A DNA stretch of 64,000 bases, from contig NZ_BMJJ01000003.1 of assembly GCF_014643375.1 (NCBI RefSeq), positions 372,001 through 436,000 of the forward strand. The letters are read 5' to 3'. This DNA comes from Aureimonas glaciei (GTDB lineage: Bacteria; Pseudomonadota; Alphaproteobacteria; Rhizobiales; Rhizobiaceae). The translations under genes were made by a program, and so were the position numbers. The notes under the pieces are model-generated. The model made no database searches. It had not been told where the DNA came from and was given only the letters and a program-made list of their open reading frames with translations. Below are positions 33,621 to 42,866 of the stretch, in pieces (position 1 is the stretch's first letter; every line of letters starts with the position of its first letter).

Positions 33621-34685
33621 GTGAAATCATTGAAACTGCTTCTGGCCGGCGCCGTCTTCGGCTTGGCCGCCCTCACGCCTGCCGCCTTTGCGCAGGACAA
33701 GGGCACCGTCGGCGTATCGATGCCGACGAAGTCCTCTGCGCGCTGGATCGCGGACGGCGACAACATGGTCAAGACGCTGACGGAGAAGGGCTACACTGCC
33801 GATCTCCAGTACGCCGAGGACGACATCCCGACCCAGCTCTCGCAGATCGAGAACATGGTCACCAAGGGCGCCAAGGTTCTCGTCATCGCCTCGATCGACG
33901 GCACGACGCTGACCGACGTGCTGCAGCAGGCGCACGACGCCGGCATCAAGGTCATCGCCTATGACCGCCTGATCAAGAACTCGCCGAACGTCGACTATTA
34001 CGCGACCTTCGACAACTTCCAGGTCGGCGTGCTGCAGGCCCAGTCGATCGTCGACAAGCTCGGCCTTCCCGACGCGGCCGGCCCGTTCAACATTGAGCTG
34101 TTCGGCGGCTCCCCGGACGACAACAACGCCTTCTTCTTCTACGATGGCGCGATGAGCGTCCTGCAGCCGCTGATCGACTCCGGCAAGCTCGTCGTCCAGT
34201 CCGGCCAGACCGGCATGGACAAGGTCGGCACGCTGCGCTGGGATCCGGCGACGGCCCAGGCCCGCATGGACAACCTCCTGTCCGCCAACTACGCCGACAA
34301 GAAGGTCGACGCCGTGCTGTCGCCCTATGACGGCCTGTCGATCGGCATCATCTCGTCGCTGAAGGGCGTCGGCTACGGCTCGGGCGACATGCCGATGCCG
34401 GTCGTCTCCGGCCAGGACGCGGAAGTCCAGTCGGTCAAGTCGATCATCGCCGGCGAGCAGTTCTCGACCATCTTCAAGGACACCCGCGAGCTCGCCAAGG
34501 TCACCGTCGACATGGTCGACGCCATGGCCGCTGGCACCGAGGTTCCGGTCAACGACACCAAGACCTACGACAACGGCGTCAAGGTCGTGCCGTCCTACCT
34601 CCTGAAGCCGGTCCCGGTCGACAAGTCGAACTGGGAAGAGATCCTCGTCGGCAGCGGCTACTACACCGCCGACCAGGTCAAGTAA
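33621..34685 (+). CDS. chvE: ChvE-type periplasmic sugar-binding protein
   Basis: The 354-residue protein starts with GTG behind GGGAG and has a signal peptide cut after AFA (residue 24). The mature part begins [20 protein letters not shown] and contains [40 protein letters not shown] and [11 protein letters not shown]. The length equals that of Agrobacterium ChvE and MmsE. It binds monosaccharides such as galactose, arabinose, glucose or xylose for the GguAB transporter; in Agrobacterium it also signals to VirA. No vir genes are seen here. Confidence 0.93.
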   Translation: MKSLKLLLAGAVFGLAALTPAAFAQDKGTVGVSMPTKSSARWIADGDNMVKTLTEKGYTADLQYAEDDIPTQLSQIENMVTKGAKVLVIASIDGTTLTDVLQQAHDAGIKVIAYDRLIKNSPNVDYYATFDNFQVGVLQAQSIVDKLGLPDAAGPFNIELFGGSPDDNNAFFFYDGAMSVLQPLIDSGKLVVQSGQTGMDKVGTLRWDPATAQARMDNLLSANYADKKVDAVLSPYDGLSIGIISSLKGVGYGSGDMPMPVVSGQDAEVQSVKSIIAGEQFSTIFKDTRELAKVTVDMVDAMAAGTEVPVNDTKTYDNGVKVVPSYLLKPVPVDKSNWEEILVGSGYYTADQVK

Positions 34686-34703
34686 GGCCGAACCACACAG
34701 GTC

Positions 34704-34741
34704 GCGGCCCGGGACAGCGTCATGCTTCCCGGGCCGCTTTT
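34704..34741 (+). terminator. internal terminator/attenuator between chvE and gguA
   Basis: GCGGCCCGGG and CCCGGGCCGC form a 10-bp perfect stem with a 14-base loop, followed by TTTT. It lies 18 bases after the chvE stop codon. In such operons an internal terminator gives more binding protein than transporter. Confidence 0.8.
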
Positions 34742-34813
34742 GCATACGGGCGGCAACCCGGCTATCTCCCACATCGCGGCAGGGCCGCGGGCGGACGGGC
34801 CGGTGGAGGAACA

Positions 34814-36361
34814 ATGGCTCCCATTCTCGAGATGCGCGGCATCACCAAGACATTTCCGGGCGTTCGGGCGCTCGACAACGTCAATCTGACGGTCCGGCCG
34901 GGCGAGATCCACGCGATCTGCGGCGAGAACGGCGCCGGCAAGTCGACCCTGATGAAGGTGCTGTCGGGCGTCTACCCGCATGGCAGCTACGAGGGTGAGA
35001 TCCGCTACGAGGGCGAAGCGCGCGAGTTCGCCGGCATTTCCGATTCCGAGCATCTCGGCATCATCATCATCCACCAGGAACTGGCGCTGGTGCCGCTGCT
35101 GTCGATCGCCGAGAACATGTTCCTCGGCAACGAGGTGGCGCGCTACGGCATCATCGACTGGAACCTCGCCAATGCGAAGACGGCCGAGCTGCTCGCCAAG
35201 GTCGGGCTGAAGGAGTCGCCGACGACGCTGATCAAGGATCTGGGCGTCGGCAAGCAGCAGCTGGTCGAGATCGCCAAGGCGCTGGCCAAGGACGTGAAGC
35301 TCCTCATCCTCGACGAGCCGACGGCGAGCCTCAACGAGAGCGACAGCCAGGCCCTCCTCGACCTCCTCCTGGAGTTCAAGGCGCAGGGCATGGCCGCGAT
35401 CCTGATCTCGCACAAGCTGAACGAGATCTCCCGCGTCGCCGACCAGATCACCGTGCTGCGCGACGGCTCGACCGTCTCGACGCTCGACTGCAAGAAGGAG
35501 GCGATCTCGGAAGATCGCATCATCCGCGACATGGTCGGCCGGAGCCTCGCGGACCGCTATCCCGCGCGCACCCCGAAGATCGGCGAGATGCTGTTCGAGG
35601 TGCGCAACTGGAACGCCTTCCACCACCTCAGCTCCAAGCGGCAGGTCCTCAACGACATCGCCATCAACGTTCGCAAGGGCGAGGTCGTCGGCATCGCCGG
35701 ACTGATGGGCGCCGGGCGCACCGAACTCGCTATGAGCGTCTTCGGAAAGTCCTACGGCCGCAACGTCTCCGGCGAGGTGCTGATGCACGGCAAGCCGGTC
35801 GACGTTTCGACCATCCCGCGCGCCATCGAGGCCGGCATCGCCTACGTCACCGAGGACCGCAAGCAGTTCGGCCTGATCCTCGACGACGACATCAAGCAGA
35901 ACATCTCGCTCGCCAATCTCGGCGGGATCTCCAAGGGCGGGGTGATCGACAATCACCGCGAGCGCTCGGTCGCGGAGGAATTCCGCGACAAGCTGAAGAT
36001 CCGCTGCTCCGGCATCTTCCAGAAGGCGCTGAACCTCTCCGGCGGCAATCAGCAGAAGGTGGTGCTGTCGAAATGGCTCTTCTCGGGGCCGGAGCTTCTG
36101 ATCCTCGACGAGCCGACGCGCGGCATCGACGTCGGCGCCAAGTTCGAAATCTACACCATCATCAACCAGCTGGCGAACGAGGGCAAAGGCGTCCTCGTGA
36201 TCTCCTCGGAAATGCCGGAACTCCTCGGCATCTGCGACCGCATCTATGTCATGAACGAAGGCCGGATCGTCGCCGAAATGCCGGCCGCCGAGGCGAGCCA
36301 GGAAAGCATCATGCGGGCGATCATCCGGTCAGGCCAGCAAGTCCAGGGTGACACGCTATGA
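34814..36361 (+). CDS. gguA: sugar ABC transporter ATPase GguA (MmsA/XylG type)
   Basis: The 515-residue protein carries two fused ABC domains. The first has Walker A GENGAGKS, signature [15 protein letters not shown] and Walker [12 protein letters not shown]. The second has the degenerate Walker [11 protein letters not shown] usual in this family, [15 protein letters not shown] and [16 protein letters not shown]. It energises sugar uptake together with ChvE and GguB. Its last codons overlap the gguB start (ATGA). GGAGGA lies before the ATG. Confidence 0.95.
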   Translation: MAPILEMRGITKTFPGVRALDNVNLTVRPGEIHAICGENGAGKSTLMKVLSGVYPHGSYEGEIRYEGEAREFAGISDSEHLGIIIIHQELALVPLLSIAENMFLGNEVARYGIIDWNLANAKTAELLAKVGLKESPTTLIKDLGVGKQQLVEIAKALAKDVKLLILDEPTASLNESDSQALLDLLLEFKAQGMAAILISHKLNEISRVADQITVLRDGSTVSTLDCKKEAISEDRIIRDMVGRSLADRYPARTPKIGEMLFEVRNWNAFHHLSSKRQVLNDIAINVRKGEVVGIAGLMGAGRTELAMSVFGKSYGRNVSGEVLMHGKPVDVSTIPRAIEAGIAYVTEDRKQFGLILDDDIKQNISLANLGGISKGGVIDNHRERSVAEEFRDKLKIRCSGIFQKALNLSGGNQQKVVLSKWLFSGPELLILDEPTRGIDVGAKFEIYTIINQLANEGKGVLVISSEMPELLGICDRIYVMNEGRIVAEMPAAEASQESIMRAIIRSGQQVQGDTL

Positions 36362-37560
36362 GCATCAAGACGGCCGACGAGCCGACCACGCCGCAGAGCG
36401 GCTTCGATTTCGGCTTCCTGAAGTCGCACATCCGCGAATACGGCATGCTGCTGGCGCTGGTCGTGATCATGATCTTCTTCCAGGTCATGACCGACGGCGT
36501 GCTGATGAAGCCGCTGAACCTCACCAACCTGGTGCTGCAGAACAGCTACATCATCATCATGGCGATCGGCATGCTGCTGGTCATCATCACCGGGCACATC
36601 GATCTTTCCGTCGGCTCCGTCGCCGGCTTCATCGGCGGCCTCGGCGCGGTGCTGATGGTCAAGATGGGCCTCGACGGCTTCTCCTCGGCGCTGCTGTGCC
36701 TCGCCGTCGGCGCCATCGTCGGCGCGGCGCAGGGCTATCTCGTCGCCTATTTCAAGGTGCCGTCCTTCATCGTCACGCTGGCCGGCATGCTCGTCTTCCG
36801 CGGCCTGACGCTGAAGGTTCTGGGTTCGGCCTCGGTCGGCCCGTTCCCGGAGACCTTCCAGCTTCTGTCCAAGGGCTTCATCCCCGATTTCCTGTCGGCC
36901 GGCGGCGGCGTCCACATGACGACGATCGTGCTCGGCGCGCTGGCTGCGCTCGCGCTCGTCTACTTCAGCCACCGCGCCCGGCAGAAGCAGGCCCGCTTGG
37001 GCAAGGTCGACGAGCCTTTCGGTCTCTTCCTCGGCCGCAACATCTTCATCGCCGCGGCGATCATGCTGATCACCTATCTCATGGCGTCCTATCGCGGCTT
37101 CCCGAACGTGTTGATGGTCATGGCCGTCCTCATCGCCATCTACGGCTTCATGACGACGCGCACGACCATCGGTCGGCGCATCTACGCCGTCGGCGGCAAC
37201 GAGAAGGCCGCGAAGCTCTCGGGCATCAACACCGAGCGACTGACCTTCCTCGCCTTCGTCAACATGGGCGTGCTCGCCGCGCTCGCCGGCCTCATCTTCG
37301 CCGCCCGCCTCAACTCGGCGACGCCGAAGGCCGGCGTCGGCTTCGAGCTCGACGTCATCGCCGCCTGCTTCATCGGCGGCGCCTCGGCCTATGGCGGCGT
37401 CGGCAAGGTCACCGGCGCGGTGATCGGCGCCTTCATCATGGGCGTGATGAACAACGGCATGTCGATCATGGGCATCGGCATCGACGACCAGCAGGTGATC
37501 AAGGGCCTCGTCCTTCTCGCCGCCGTCTGCTTCGACGTCTACAACCGCAACAAGGCGTAA
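36358..37560 (+). CDS. gguB: sugar ABC transporter permease GguB (MmsB/XylH type)
   Basis: The 400-residue inner-membrane protein has about eleven hydrophobic segments and the BPD_transp_2 pattern [58 protein letters not shown] and [20 protein letters not shown]. It forms the translocation pore with GguA. gguC, which follows gguB in Agrobacterium, is absent; a terminator and a convergent PAP2 gene follow instead. Confidence 0.95.
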   Translation: MSIKTADEPTTPQSGFDFGFLKSHIREYGMLLALVVIMIFFQVMTDGVLMKPLNLTNLVLQNSYIIIMAIGMLLVIITGHIDLSVGSVAGFIGGLGAVLMVKMGLDGFSSALLCLAVGAIVGAAQGYLVAYFKVPSFIVTLAGMLVFRGLTLKVLGSASVGPFPETFQLLSKGFIPDFLSAGGGVHMTTIVLGALAALALVYFSHRARQKQARLGKVDEPFGLFLGRNIFIAAAIMLITYLMASYRGFPNVLMVMAVLIAIYGFMTTRTTIGRRIYAVGGNEKAAKLSGINTERLTFLAFVNMGVLAALAGLIFAARLNSATPKAGVGFELDVIAACFIGGASAYGGVGKVTGAVIGAFIMGVMNNGMSIMGIGIDDQQVIKGLVLLAAVCFDVYNRNKA

Positions 37561-37591
37561 CCGGCGCCTTTAAGCGAACGGCTCGGAAACG

Positions 37592-37619
37592 GGGGCGCGC
37601 CATCGGCAGCGCCCCTTTT
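37592..37619 (+). terminator. terminator of chvE-gguAB
   Basis: GGGGCGC and GCGCCCC pair over 7 bases with a 10-base loop and are followed by TTTT, 31 bases after the gguB stop codon. The convergent PAP2 gene ends 23 bases beyond. Confidence 0.8.
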
Positions 37620-37641
37620 CGTGCCGGCCTCCTCCTGGCGG

Positions 37642-38433
37642 TTACTGTTCTATCGGCGTCGTCGTCACTTCCTTCTCGACGACGCCGCGCGTCTCCAGCC
37701 AGGAGGCGATCGTCCACCACATCAGCGCCCAGGCGGCGCCGGCCGACCAGCCGGCGATGACGTCGGTCGGCCAGTGGACGCCGAGATAGACGCGGCTGAA
37801 GCCGATCGTCACGGTCAGCAGACAGGCGACGGTCAGGAGATAGATCTTCATCAGCCGGGTTTCCTGGACGCGGGCGACGAGGGCGGCGAGCGTCAGGTAG
37901 ACGATCGCCGACAGCATGGCATGGCCACTTGGAAAGCTGGCGGTGTAGGTGGTCGTCCCATGCGGCACGAGATCCGGGCGCGGCCGGGCGAAGCCGAGCT
38001 TCAACAGCGACGACAGCAGAAATCCTGACAGGATGGCCGCCAGCACCAGCACCATGGAGCGCCGCTTGCCCTGCATCCAGAGAAAGCCGGCGACGGCCAG
38101 CGTGATCAGCGTCAGCACGGCATGGCCGCCGAGCGCGGTGAAATCGCGCAGCACTTCCTGCATCCAGCGCGGCCCGAGCGGATTGGCCGGATCGGCGGCG
38201 CTGCGCAGCGCCAGCAGGATCTCGGCATCGAAGCCGTGCGTGTCGCCCTCCATGACCTCGCCGGCGATCGCGAAGAAGGCGTAGACGGCGGCGGCGGCGA
38301 CGCCGAGCTTGATCAGGGTTGCGGCCTCCACATGCCGCCTTCCCCAGGCGATCCAGGCGCGGATGTCGAAAAGCGTGGCGGGTGCGGGCATGGGGATCCG
38401 ATCGGCAGGAAGCGTAGAGAGAACTGCCATCAT
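37642..38433 (-). CDS. PAP2-family membrane phosphatase
   Basis: The 263-residue protein has about six membrane helices and all three phosphatase motifs: KLGFARPRPDL, SFPSGHAMLS and SRVYLGVHWPTDVIAG. It should dephosphorylate a lipid phosphate such as undecaprenyl diphosphate or phosphatidate at the periplasmic face. Two adjacent ATGs (38433, 38430) and one at 38391 are possible; none has a clear ribosome site. It is divergent from pncA. A link to recycling of the polysaccharide carrier is possible but unproven. Confidence 0.88.
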   Translation of the reverse strand: MMAVLSTLPADRIPMPAPATLFDIRAWIAWGRRHVEAATLIKLGVAAAAVYAFFAIAGEVMEGDTHGFDAEILLALRSAADPANPLGPRWMQEVLRDFTALGGHAVLTLITLAVAGFLWMQGKRRSMVLVLAAILSGFLLSSLLKLGFARPRPDLVPHGTTTYTASFPSGHAMLSAIVYLTLAALVARVQETRLMKIYLLTVACLLTVTIGFSRVYLGVHWPTDVIAGWSAGAAWALMWWTIASWLETRGVVEKEVTTTPIEQ

Positions 38434-38583
38434 AGGGCGGCCAGGCAGTTTGTCCCTGTCGCTGGCGCAAAAGTCATGGCACCCGCTTTGACGCTGGCCT
38501 CGTCGCCCGAAATTTCGCATCGTCGCGGGGGCTTGCACCGAGGCGCGCCCCGCGAGGGAATTGAAGGACTGGAGAGTCAGCGG

Positions 38584-39213
38584 ATGCGGCAGATTTCGGC
38601 AGGGGATGCGCTGGTCGTCGTCGACATGCAGAGGGATTTCTGTCCCGGCGGCGCGCTCGCCGTGCCGGGCGGGGACGCGGTCGTCCCGGTCGTCAACCGG
38701 CTCGGACGGGCCTTCGGCACCATCGTCCTGACACAGGACTGGCATCCCGCCGGCCACATCTCCTTCGCCTCCACCCACGCCCAGGCGCCCTTTGAGACGG
38801 TGGCGGCCGCCTACGGCACGCAGGTGCTCTGGCCGGACCACTGTGTCCAGGGTAGCGAGGGCGCCGCCTTCCACCCTGGCCTCGACCTGCCGTCGGCGCA
38901 GGCGATCGTGCGCAAGGGCACCCATCCGCATGTCGACAGCTATTCCGGCTTCCTCGAGGCCGACCGCGTGACGCCGACGGGCCTTGGCGGCTATCTCCGG
39001 GAACGCGGTGTCGAGCGGATTTTCGTCGCCGGCCTCGCGCTCGACTTCTGCGTCGCCTGGACCGCCCTCGACGGGCGCGGCAAGGGCTTCGAGGTCGTGC
39101 TGATCGAGGACGCCTGCCGGGCCATCGATCTCGGCGGCTCGCTGGCACGGGCGATGGCGGACATGGCCGCGGCGGGCGTGGCCGTCGAAACGAGCAGCGC
39201 TCTCGGCCTCTAG
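38584..39213 (+). CDS. pncA: nicotinamidase
   Basis: The 209-residue isochorismatase-fold enzyme has the catalytic triad D14 (VVVDMQRDF), K111 (IVRKGTHPHVDSYSGF) and C156 (GLALDFCVAWTA), and the metal site D52-H54-H58 (QDWHPAGHIS). It hydrolyses nicotinamide to nicotinate in NAD salvage; bifunctional pyrazinamidase activity is usual. GGAGAG precedes the ATG by seven bases. Confidence 0.95.
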   Translation: MRQISAGDALVVVDMQRDFCPGGALAVPGGDAVVPVVNRLGRAFGTIVLTQDWHPAGHISFASTHAQAPFETVAAAYGTQVLWPDHCVQGSEGAAFHPGLDLPSAQAIVRKGTHPHVDSYSGFLEADRVTPTGLGGYLRERGVERIFVAGLALDFCVAWTALDGRGKGFEVVLIEDACRAIDLGGSLARAMADMAAAGVAVETSSALGL

Positions 39214-39250
39214 CTGCCGGATTGCGCGCTTTGCAACCAAACCTTCGCAA

Positions 39251-39302
39251 AACCCTTGTGCCTCAGCGCGCCGGTCATCATCCGCATCGGACAACAAGGG
39301 TT
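39251..39302 (+). promoter_or_regulatory. inverted repeat that can hide the ribosome site of the 39308 gene
   Basis: AACCCTTGT (39251-39259) is exactly complementary to ACAAGGGTT (39294-39302). The second arm includes the Shine-Dalgarno sequence AGGG, seven bases before the ATG at 39308. In the mRNA a 9-bp stem would cover the ribosome site. This geometry is that of an RNA thermometer or ligand- or protein-controlled leader. Confidence 0.5.
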
Positions 39303-39307
39303 ACCCA

Positions 39308-39760
39308 ATGAGCGATCATCAGGCGGGCAGGCCCTATCAGTTTCAGTGGGGAGATCGGATCGAGCATCCCAGTTTTGGTCTGGGCACCGTCAATGGCGCG
39401 CCTGTCGCCGTCGTCGAGACGGAGTCTTCCCTCCGATTCGGCGTCGAGGATCGCGGCTGGCGCGTTCCCGTGGAATGGGACGATCCGGGGCGGACGTCCG
39501 GCTCGGTCGGGTGCGATTCGATCAAGCTGGTCGATCGGCCCGACGCCAAAGGCGGGGCCTATTGGAACCACGAATTCAAGAACCTCCTGGCACAGCTTTC
39601 GACCACGCGATCACAGACCGATGCCTATCTCGGCGAAGCGTTTCGGCATCCGCGCGGTTCGCGGATCGCTGCCGTCCAGGTGCTGATCGACGCCGAGCAG
39701 CAGATGCTGAACAGGGTGCTGCAGTTTCTCAGCGTCGACGAGACGGGGCATCACACCTAG
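39308..39760 (+). CDS. small protein with UvrD C-terminal/Tudor-like domain
   Basis: The 150-residue protein has an N-terminal SH3-like segment, FQWGDRIEHPSFGLGTVNG, followed by VRFxV-like beta strands. It resembles the Tudor-like tail of UvrD/PcrA (GDRVxHxxFGxGxV), which contacts RNA polymerase. The C-terminal half (from about residue 85) is a separate helical region, YWNHEFKNLLAQLSTTRSQ to the end. No helicase part is present. The function is unknown; nucleic-acid or RNA polymerase contact is a guess from the fold. Its ribosome site lies inside an inverted repeat. Confidence 0.65.
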   Translation: MSDHQAGRPYQFQWGDRIEHPSFGLGTVNGAPVAVVETESSLRFGVEDRGWRVPVEWDDPGRTSGSVGCDSIKLVDRPDAKGGAYWNHEFKNLLAQLSTTRSQTDAYLGEAFRHPRGSRIAAVQVLIDAEQQMLNRVLQFLSVDETGHHT

Positions 39761-39771
39761 AGGGCCCGCTT

Positions 39772-40272
39772 TCACCAGAATTGCGTGCCGGGCGGTCCCT
39801 TGAACGGGCCGGAGAGTGCGCGCGTGATCCAGCCGCCATAGAAATCGCCTTCCTGCGGCGTGACGGGCTCGTCGTCGACGAAGCAGGCGTCGACCCTGCC
39901 GGGATAGAAGGCGAAATAGCCGGCGATCGCCGCGAAGTCGGGCGTCGGACGGGGGTAGGACCAGGCGGCGTCGACGGCGCGACGGTCGCCAGCGACGAGG
40001 TCGTGATAGGCGGCGCCGCCTTTCCATTCGCACAGCGTCCGCCGCGAGGCCGGGACGAGCAGCGCCGTCTCCACGTCATCAGGTGGAAAATAGTAGGACG
40101 GCGGGTGGCTGGTCTCGATGGCGCGAAAGCCCCGGCGCGTCTCGGCGACGACCCGGCCGGCAAAGACGACGCGCAGGCAGGACGCGGTGCTCTCGACGCG
40201 GGCGGGACGCGGAAAATCCCAGACGCTTTCCTGTCCGGGGGCGGGGGGGTCTCGGCGGGGGCGAAGGTTCAT
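39772..40272 (-). CDS. DUF427 domain protein
   Basis: The 166-residue protein carries the DUF427 (NTP_transf_9) pattern: VVFAGRVVAETRRGFRAIET, HPPSYYFPPDDV, TLCEWKGGAAYHDL and YFAFYPGRVDACFVDDE. Such small beta-rich proteins are widespread and lack a proven reaction. The start at 40272 gives the usual length; an ATG 36 codons upstream would add a low-complexity extension. It converges on the 39308 gene with 11 bp between the stops. Confidence 0.85.
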   Translation of the reverse strand: MNLRPRRDPPAPGQESVWDFPRPARVESTASCLRVVFAGRVVAETRRGFRAIETSHPPSYYFPPDDVETALLVPASRRTLCEWKGGAAYHDLVAGDRRAVDAAWSYPRPTPDFAAIAGYFAFYPGRVDACFVDDEPVTPQEGDFYGGWITRALSGPFKGPPGTQFW

Positions 40273-40451
40273 CGGCGCTATCTGGGGCGCGGCTAGCAGC
40301 GTTCGAGGGGCGGTGCTGCGGCCGATCGTCCTGCCGCGACCCGGCGCCGGCTGAATCGATGCGACAGCTTCCGGAATCATCGCGTGAAGTGGCCGAATCG
40401 GTTTTTCAGGAAGGATCGCCAACCTGTTGATCAGACAACACGACCGTCAGT

Positions 40452-40481
40452 CGGCAGAGGGCATCGGCGGGCCTTCTGCCG
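40452..40481 (-). terminator. hairpin downstream of the KynB-like gene
   Basis: An 11-bp stem with one G-U pair (CGGCAGAGGGC with GCCTTCTGCCG) and an 8-base loop lies 18 bases after the stop codon of the hydrolase gene. No T-run follows on the minus strand. Confidence 0.45.
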
Positions 40482-40498
40482 TCCTCTGTCCGGCCGCC

Positions 40499-41353
40499 TC
40501 AGTCCGGCTCGGGCGGCTGCGGGCTGACGAGCGCGGTCATGGCGCTGTCGGCGTCGGCGAGATCGTCGATGACGTCGAAGTGGTGCCGGCCGGGGCTGAC
40601 GACGGCACGGGTGGCCACGCCGACGCCGTACCAGAGGCTCGCCAGCAGCGCGTTCTGGCGCAGGAATTCCGGCAGTTCGTTGCCGCCGACCCAGCAGGTG
40701 ACGGGCGCCGTGATGGCCGGATCGAGCAGCGCCGGGCTCTCCGCCCGCGCCTCTGCGGCGTCGAGGTGCAGGACCGTGTTCATCGAATTGCCGAGGAGGG
40801 GGCGCAGATCGTGGACGCCGCTGATCGGCACCACGGCGGCGATGCGGGCCCGCACGTCCTCGCCCAGCGGCGAGGGAGAGGCGGCCATGCGGGCGACGAG
40901 ATGGCCGCCGGCGGAGTGGCCGGCGAGCGTGATCGGCCCGTCGACCTCGGCGGCGACATGCGCCAGGAAGGCTGCGATCTCCTGGACGATCCCGGCTATC
41001 CGGATGTCCGGGCAGAGTGTGTAGCTCGGGATGGCGACGGCAAAGCCGCGCGCCAGGGGGCCCGCCGCCAGATGCGAGAAGAAGCTCTTGTCCAGCCGCT
41101 GCCAGTAGCCGCCATGCACGAAGACGAAGAGGCCGCGTGGCGGATGCACCGGCAGGAAGAGGTCGTAGACCTGTCGGGCGCCGTCGCCATAGGGCTGGTC
41201 GAGGCTGCCGCGCCCGTCGGCCATCAGCGCGGCGCGAAACGTCTCGGCCTCCGCCGCCCAGCGCGGCGCGAACGCGTCCGCGCCCTTCACCGCGCCCGAA
41301 TTGGAATAGGCGATGTCGTTGTCCTCGAGGCGCTTCGCCGCGTCGATCTTCAT
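40499..41353 (-). CDS. alpha/beta hydrolase, kynurenine formamidase-like
   Basis: The 284-residue hydrolase has the oxyanion motif HGGYW at 80-84 and the nucleophile elbow GHSAGG with Ser147; PGRHHFDVID near the end supplies the likely His. HGGYW followed by QRLDK and AYSNSGAV at the N terminus fit the eukaryote-type kynurenine formamidase and related amidohydrolases. No other kynurenine-pathway gene is nearby, so the substrate is open. GAGGAG precedes the ATG. It is divergent from an amidase gene. Confidence 0.75.
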   Translation of the reverse strand: MKIDAAKRLEDNDIAYSNSGAVKGADAFAPRWAAEAETFRAALMADGRGSLDQPYGDGARQVYDLFLPVHPPRGLFVFVHGGYWQRLDKSFFSHLAAGPLARGFAVAIPSYTLCPDIRIAGIVQEIAAFLAHVAAEVDGPITLAGHSAGGHLVARMAASPSPLGEDVRARIAAVVPISGVHDLRPLLGNSMNTVLHLDAAEARAESPALLDPAITAPVTCWVGGNELPEFLRQNALLASLWYGVGVATRAVVSPGRHHFDVIDDLADADSAMTALVSPQPPEPD

Positions 41354-41511
41354 GGGTCTTCTCCTCGAGGCAGCGCCCGGTTGGGGGAGGGCGATGACGC
41401 GCGCCGCTGCGCGATGATGCACCGCCGGATACCGGCAGGACATTGCTCATCTGGGCTGACGGTGGCAACAGGGGAAGGGACGATCGCTCGAGAAGCGCGG
41501 GAGAAGCGGCG

Positions 41512-42684
41512 ATGTTGATGGATGACGACACGGTCGGGGCGTTTCTTCCCTATCCCGCGGTTCCCGTGGCCTCGGCCGCCGAGGGGCCGCTGGCGGGCCT
41601 GCGGCTCGGGGTGAAGGACCTCTTCGACGTGAAGGGCTACCGCACCGGTTGCGGCAGCCCCTTCATCCTGGCGCAGAGCGAGGTCAAGGAGCGCACGGCG
41701 CCGGCGATCCAGGCGCTGCTCGATGCGGGCGCCGTCTTCACCGGCAAGACGCAGACCGACGAGATCGCCTGGTCGCTCTATGGCATGAACCCGCATTTCG
41801 GCACGCCGGTGAACAGCGCCGCGCCCGACCGCATCCCCGGCGGCTCTTCCTCGGGATCGGCCGCGGCCGTGGCGGCCGGCCTTGTCGACATTGGCATCGG
41901 CTCGGATACCGGCGGCTCGGTGCGCGCGCCGGCGAGTTTCTGCGGCCTCTGGGGTCTGCGCCCGACGCAGGACCGGATCTCGCTCGACGGCTGCATGACG
42001 CTGGCGGCGAGTTTCGACACGCTCGGCTTCTTCGCCCGCGACGGGGAGACGCTGGAGAAGACCGGCGCCGTCCTCCTCGGCGACGACACCTGTCCGCTGC
42101 CTGCCGCGCCGCGGCTGATGCGGGCAGACGACATGTTCGCGCGGATGGCCGGGGAGGCCGGCGCCGTGCTGGAAACGGTCTGCGAAGGCCTCGAGGCCGC
42201 GGGCGTCGAGGTCTATGCCGATCTGCCGGCCAACCAGGTCTACGACGCCTTCCGCATCCTGCAGTCGCGCGAGATCCTGGCCGAGTTCGGCCCCTGGATC
42301 GACAAGGTCCGTCCTGTCCTCAGCGCCCCGGTCGAGCAGCGCTTCGCCTATGCGCGGTCGCTGACGGCGGCGCAGGAAGAGGCGGCGGCGAAGGTCCGCG
42401 CCCGGTTTCGCGCCGGCATCGACGCCCTCCTCGGCACGGATGGCGTGCTGATCGCGCCGCCGGTGCACGATGCACCCTTCCGCCTCGATGCCGGCGCCGA
42501 CATCCTCGACAGCTTTCGCCACCAGGCGATCACGCTGCTCGCCGTCGCCGGCCTCGCCGGCCTGCCGCAGGTGACCGTGCCGGCCGGCCGGACGACCGGC
42601 GGCCCGATCGGCATCTCGCTGATCGGACCCCGCGGCTCGGACGCCTCTCTCGTAGCCCTGGCTCGCCGGATGTGGCCGCGGTGA
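41512..42684 (+). CDS. amidase signature-family enzyme
   Basis: The 390-residue enzyme has the Ser-cisSer-Lys triad in context: K35 (GVKDLFDV), the Ser pair in PGGSSSGSAAAV, and nucleophile S136 in GSDTGGSVRAPASFCG. It hydrolyses an amide; compact members of this size are often annotated as AtzF-, Asp/Glu-tRNA amidase- or indoleacetamide-hydrolase-like. As no gatB or gatC is adjacent it is not part of GatCAB. The divergent KynB-like hydrolase suggests a shared amide substrate class, which is inference. Confidence 0.88.
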   Translation: MLMDDDTVGAFLPYPAVPVASAAEGPLAGLRLGVKDLFDVKGYRTGCGSPFILAQSEVKERTAPAIQALLDAGAVFTGKTQTDEIAWSLYGMNPHFGTPVNSAAPDRIPGGSSSGSAAAVAAGLVDIGIGSDTGGSVRAPASFCGLWGLRPTQDRISLDGCMTLAASFDTLGFFARDGETLEKTGAVLLGDDTCPLPAAPRLMRADDMFARMAGEAGAVLETVCEGLEAAGVEVYADLPANQVYDAFRILQSREILAEFGPWIDKVRPVLSAPVEQRFAYARSLTAAQEEAAAKVRARFRAGIDALLGTDGVLIAPPVHDAPFRLDAGADILDSFRHQAITLLAVAGLAGLPQVTVPAGRTTGGPIGISLIGPRGSDASLVALARRMWPR

Positions 42685-42866
42685 GGCTGCCGGCTCCTTC
42701 TGAGGCGGTTACGCTCCCCCGCCGACCGGCGCTTGCCGGCGGACGGTGACAGGCCGCGCCGGCCATTGCGACGATTTTCATCACCGCGATGAAACCATGG
42801 CACACCCCTTGCATTGCCTGTGTTGCGGGCGAAAGTCCGAGGTCCGGTCTGCTTGGTGGAGCTCCC

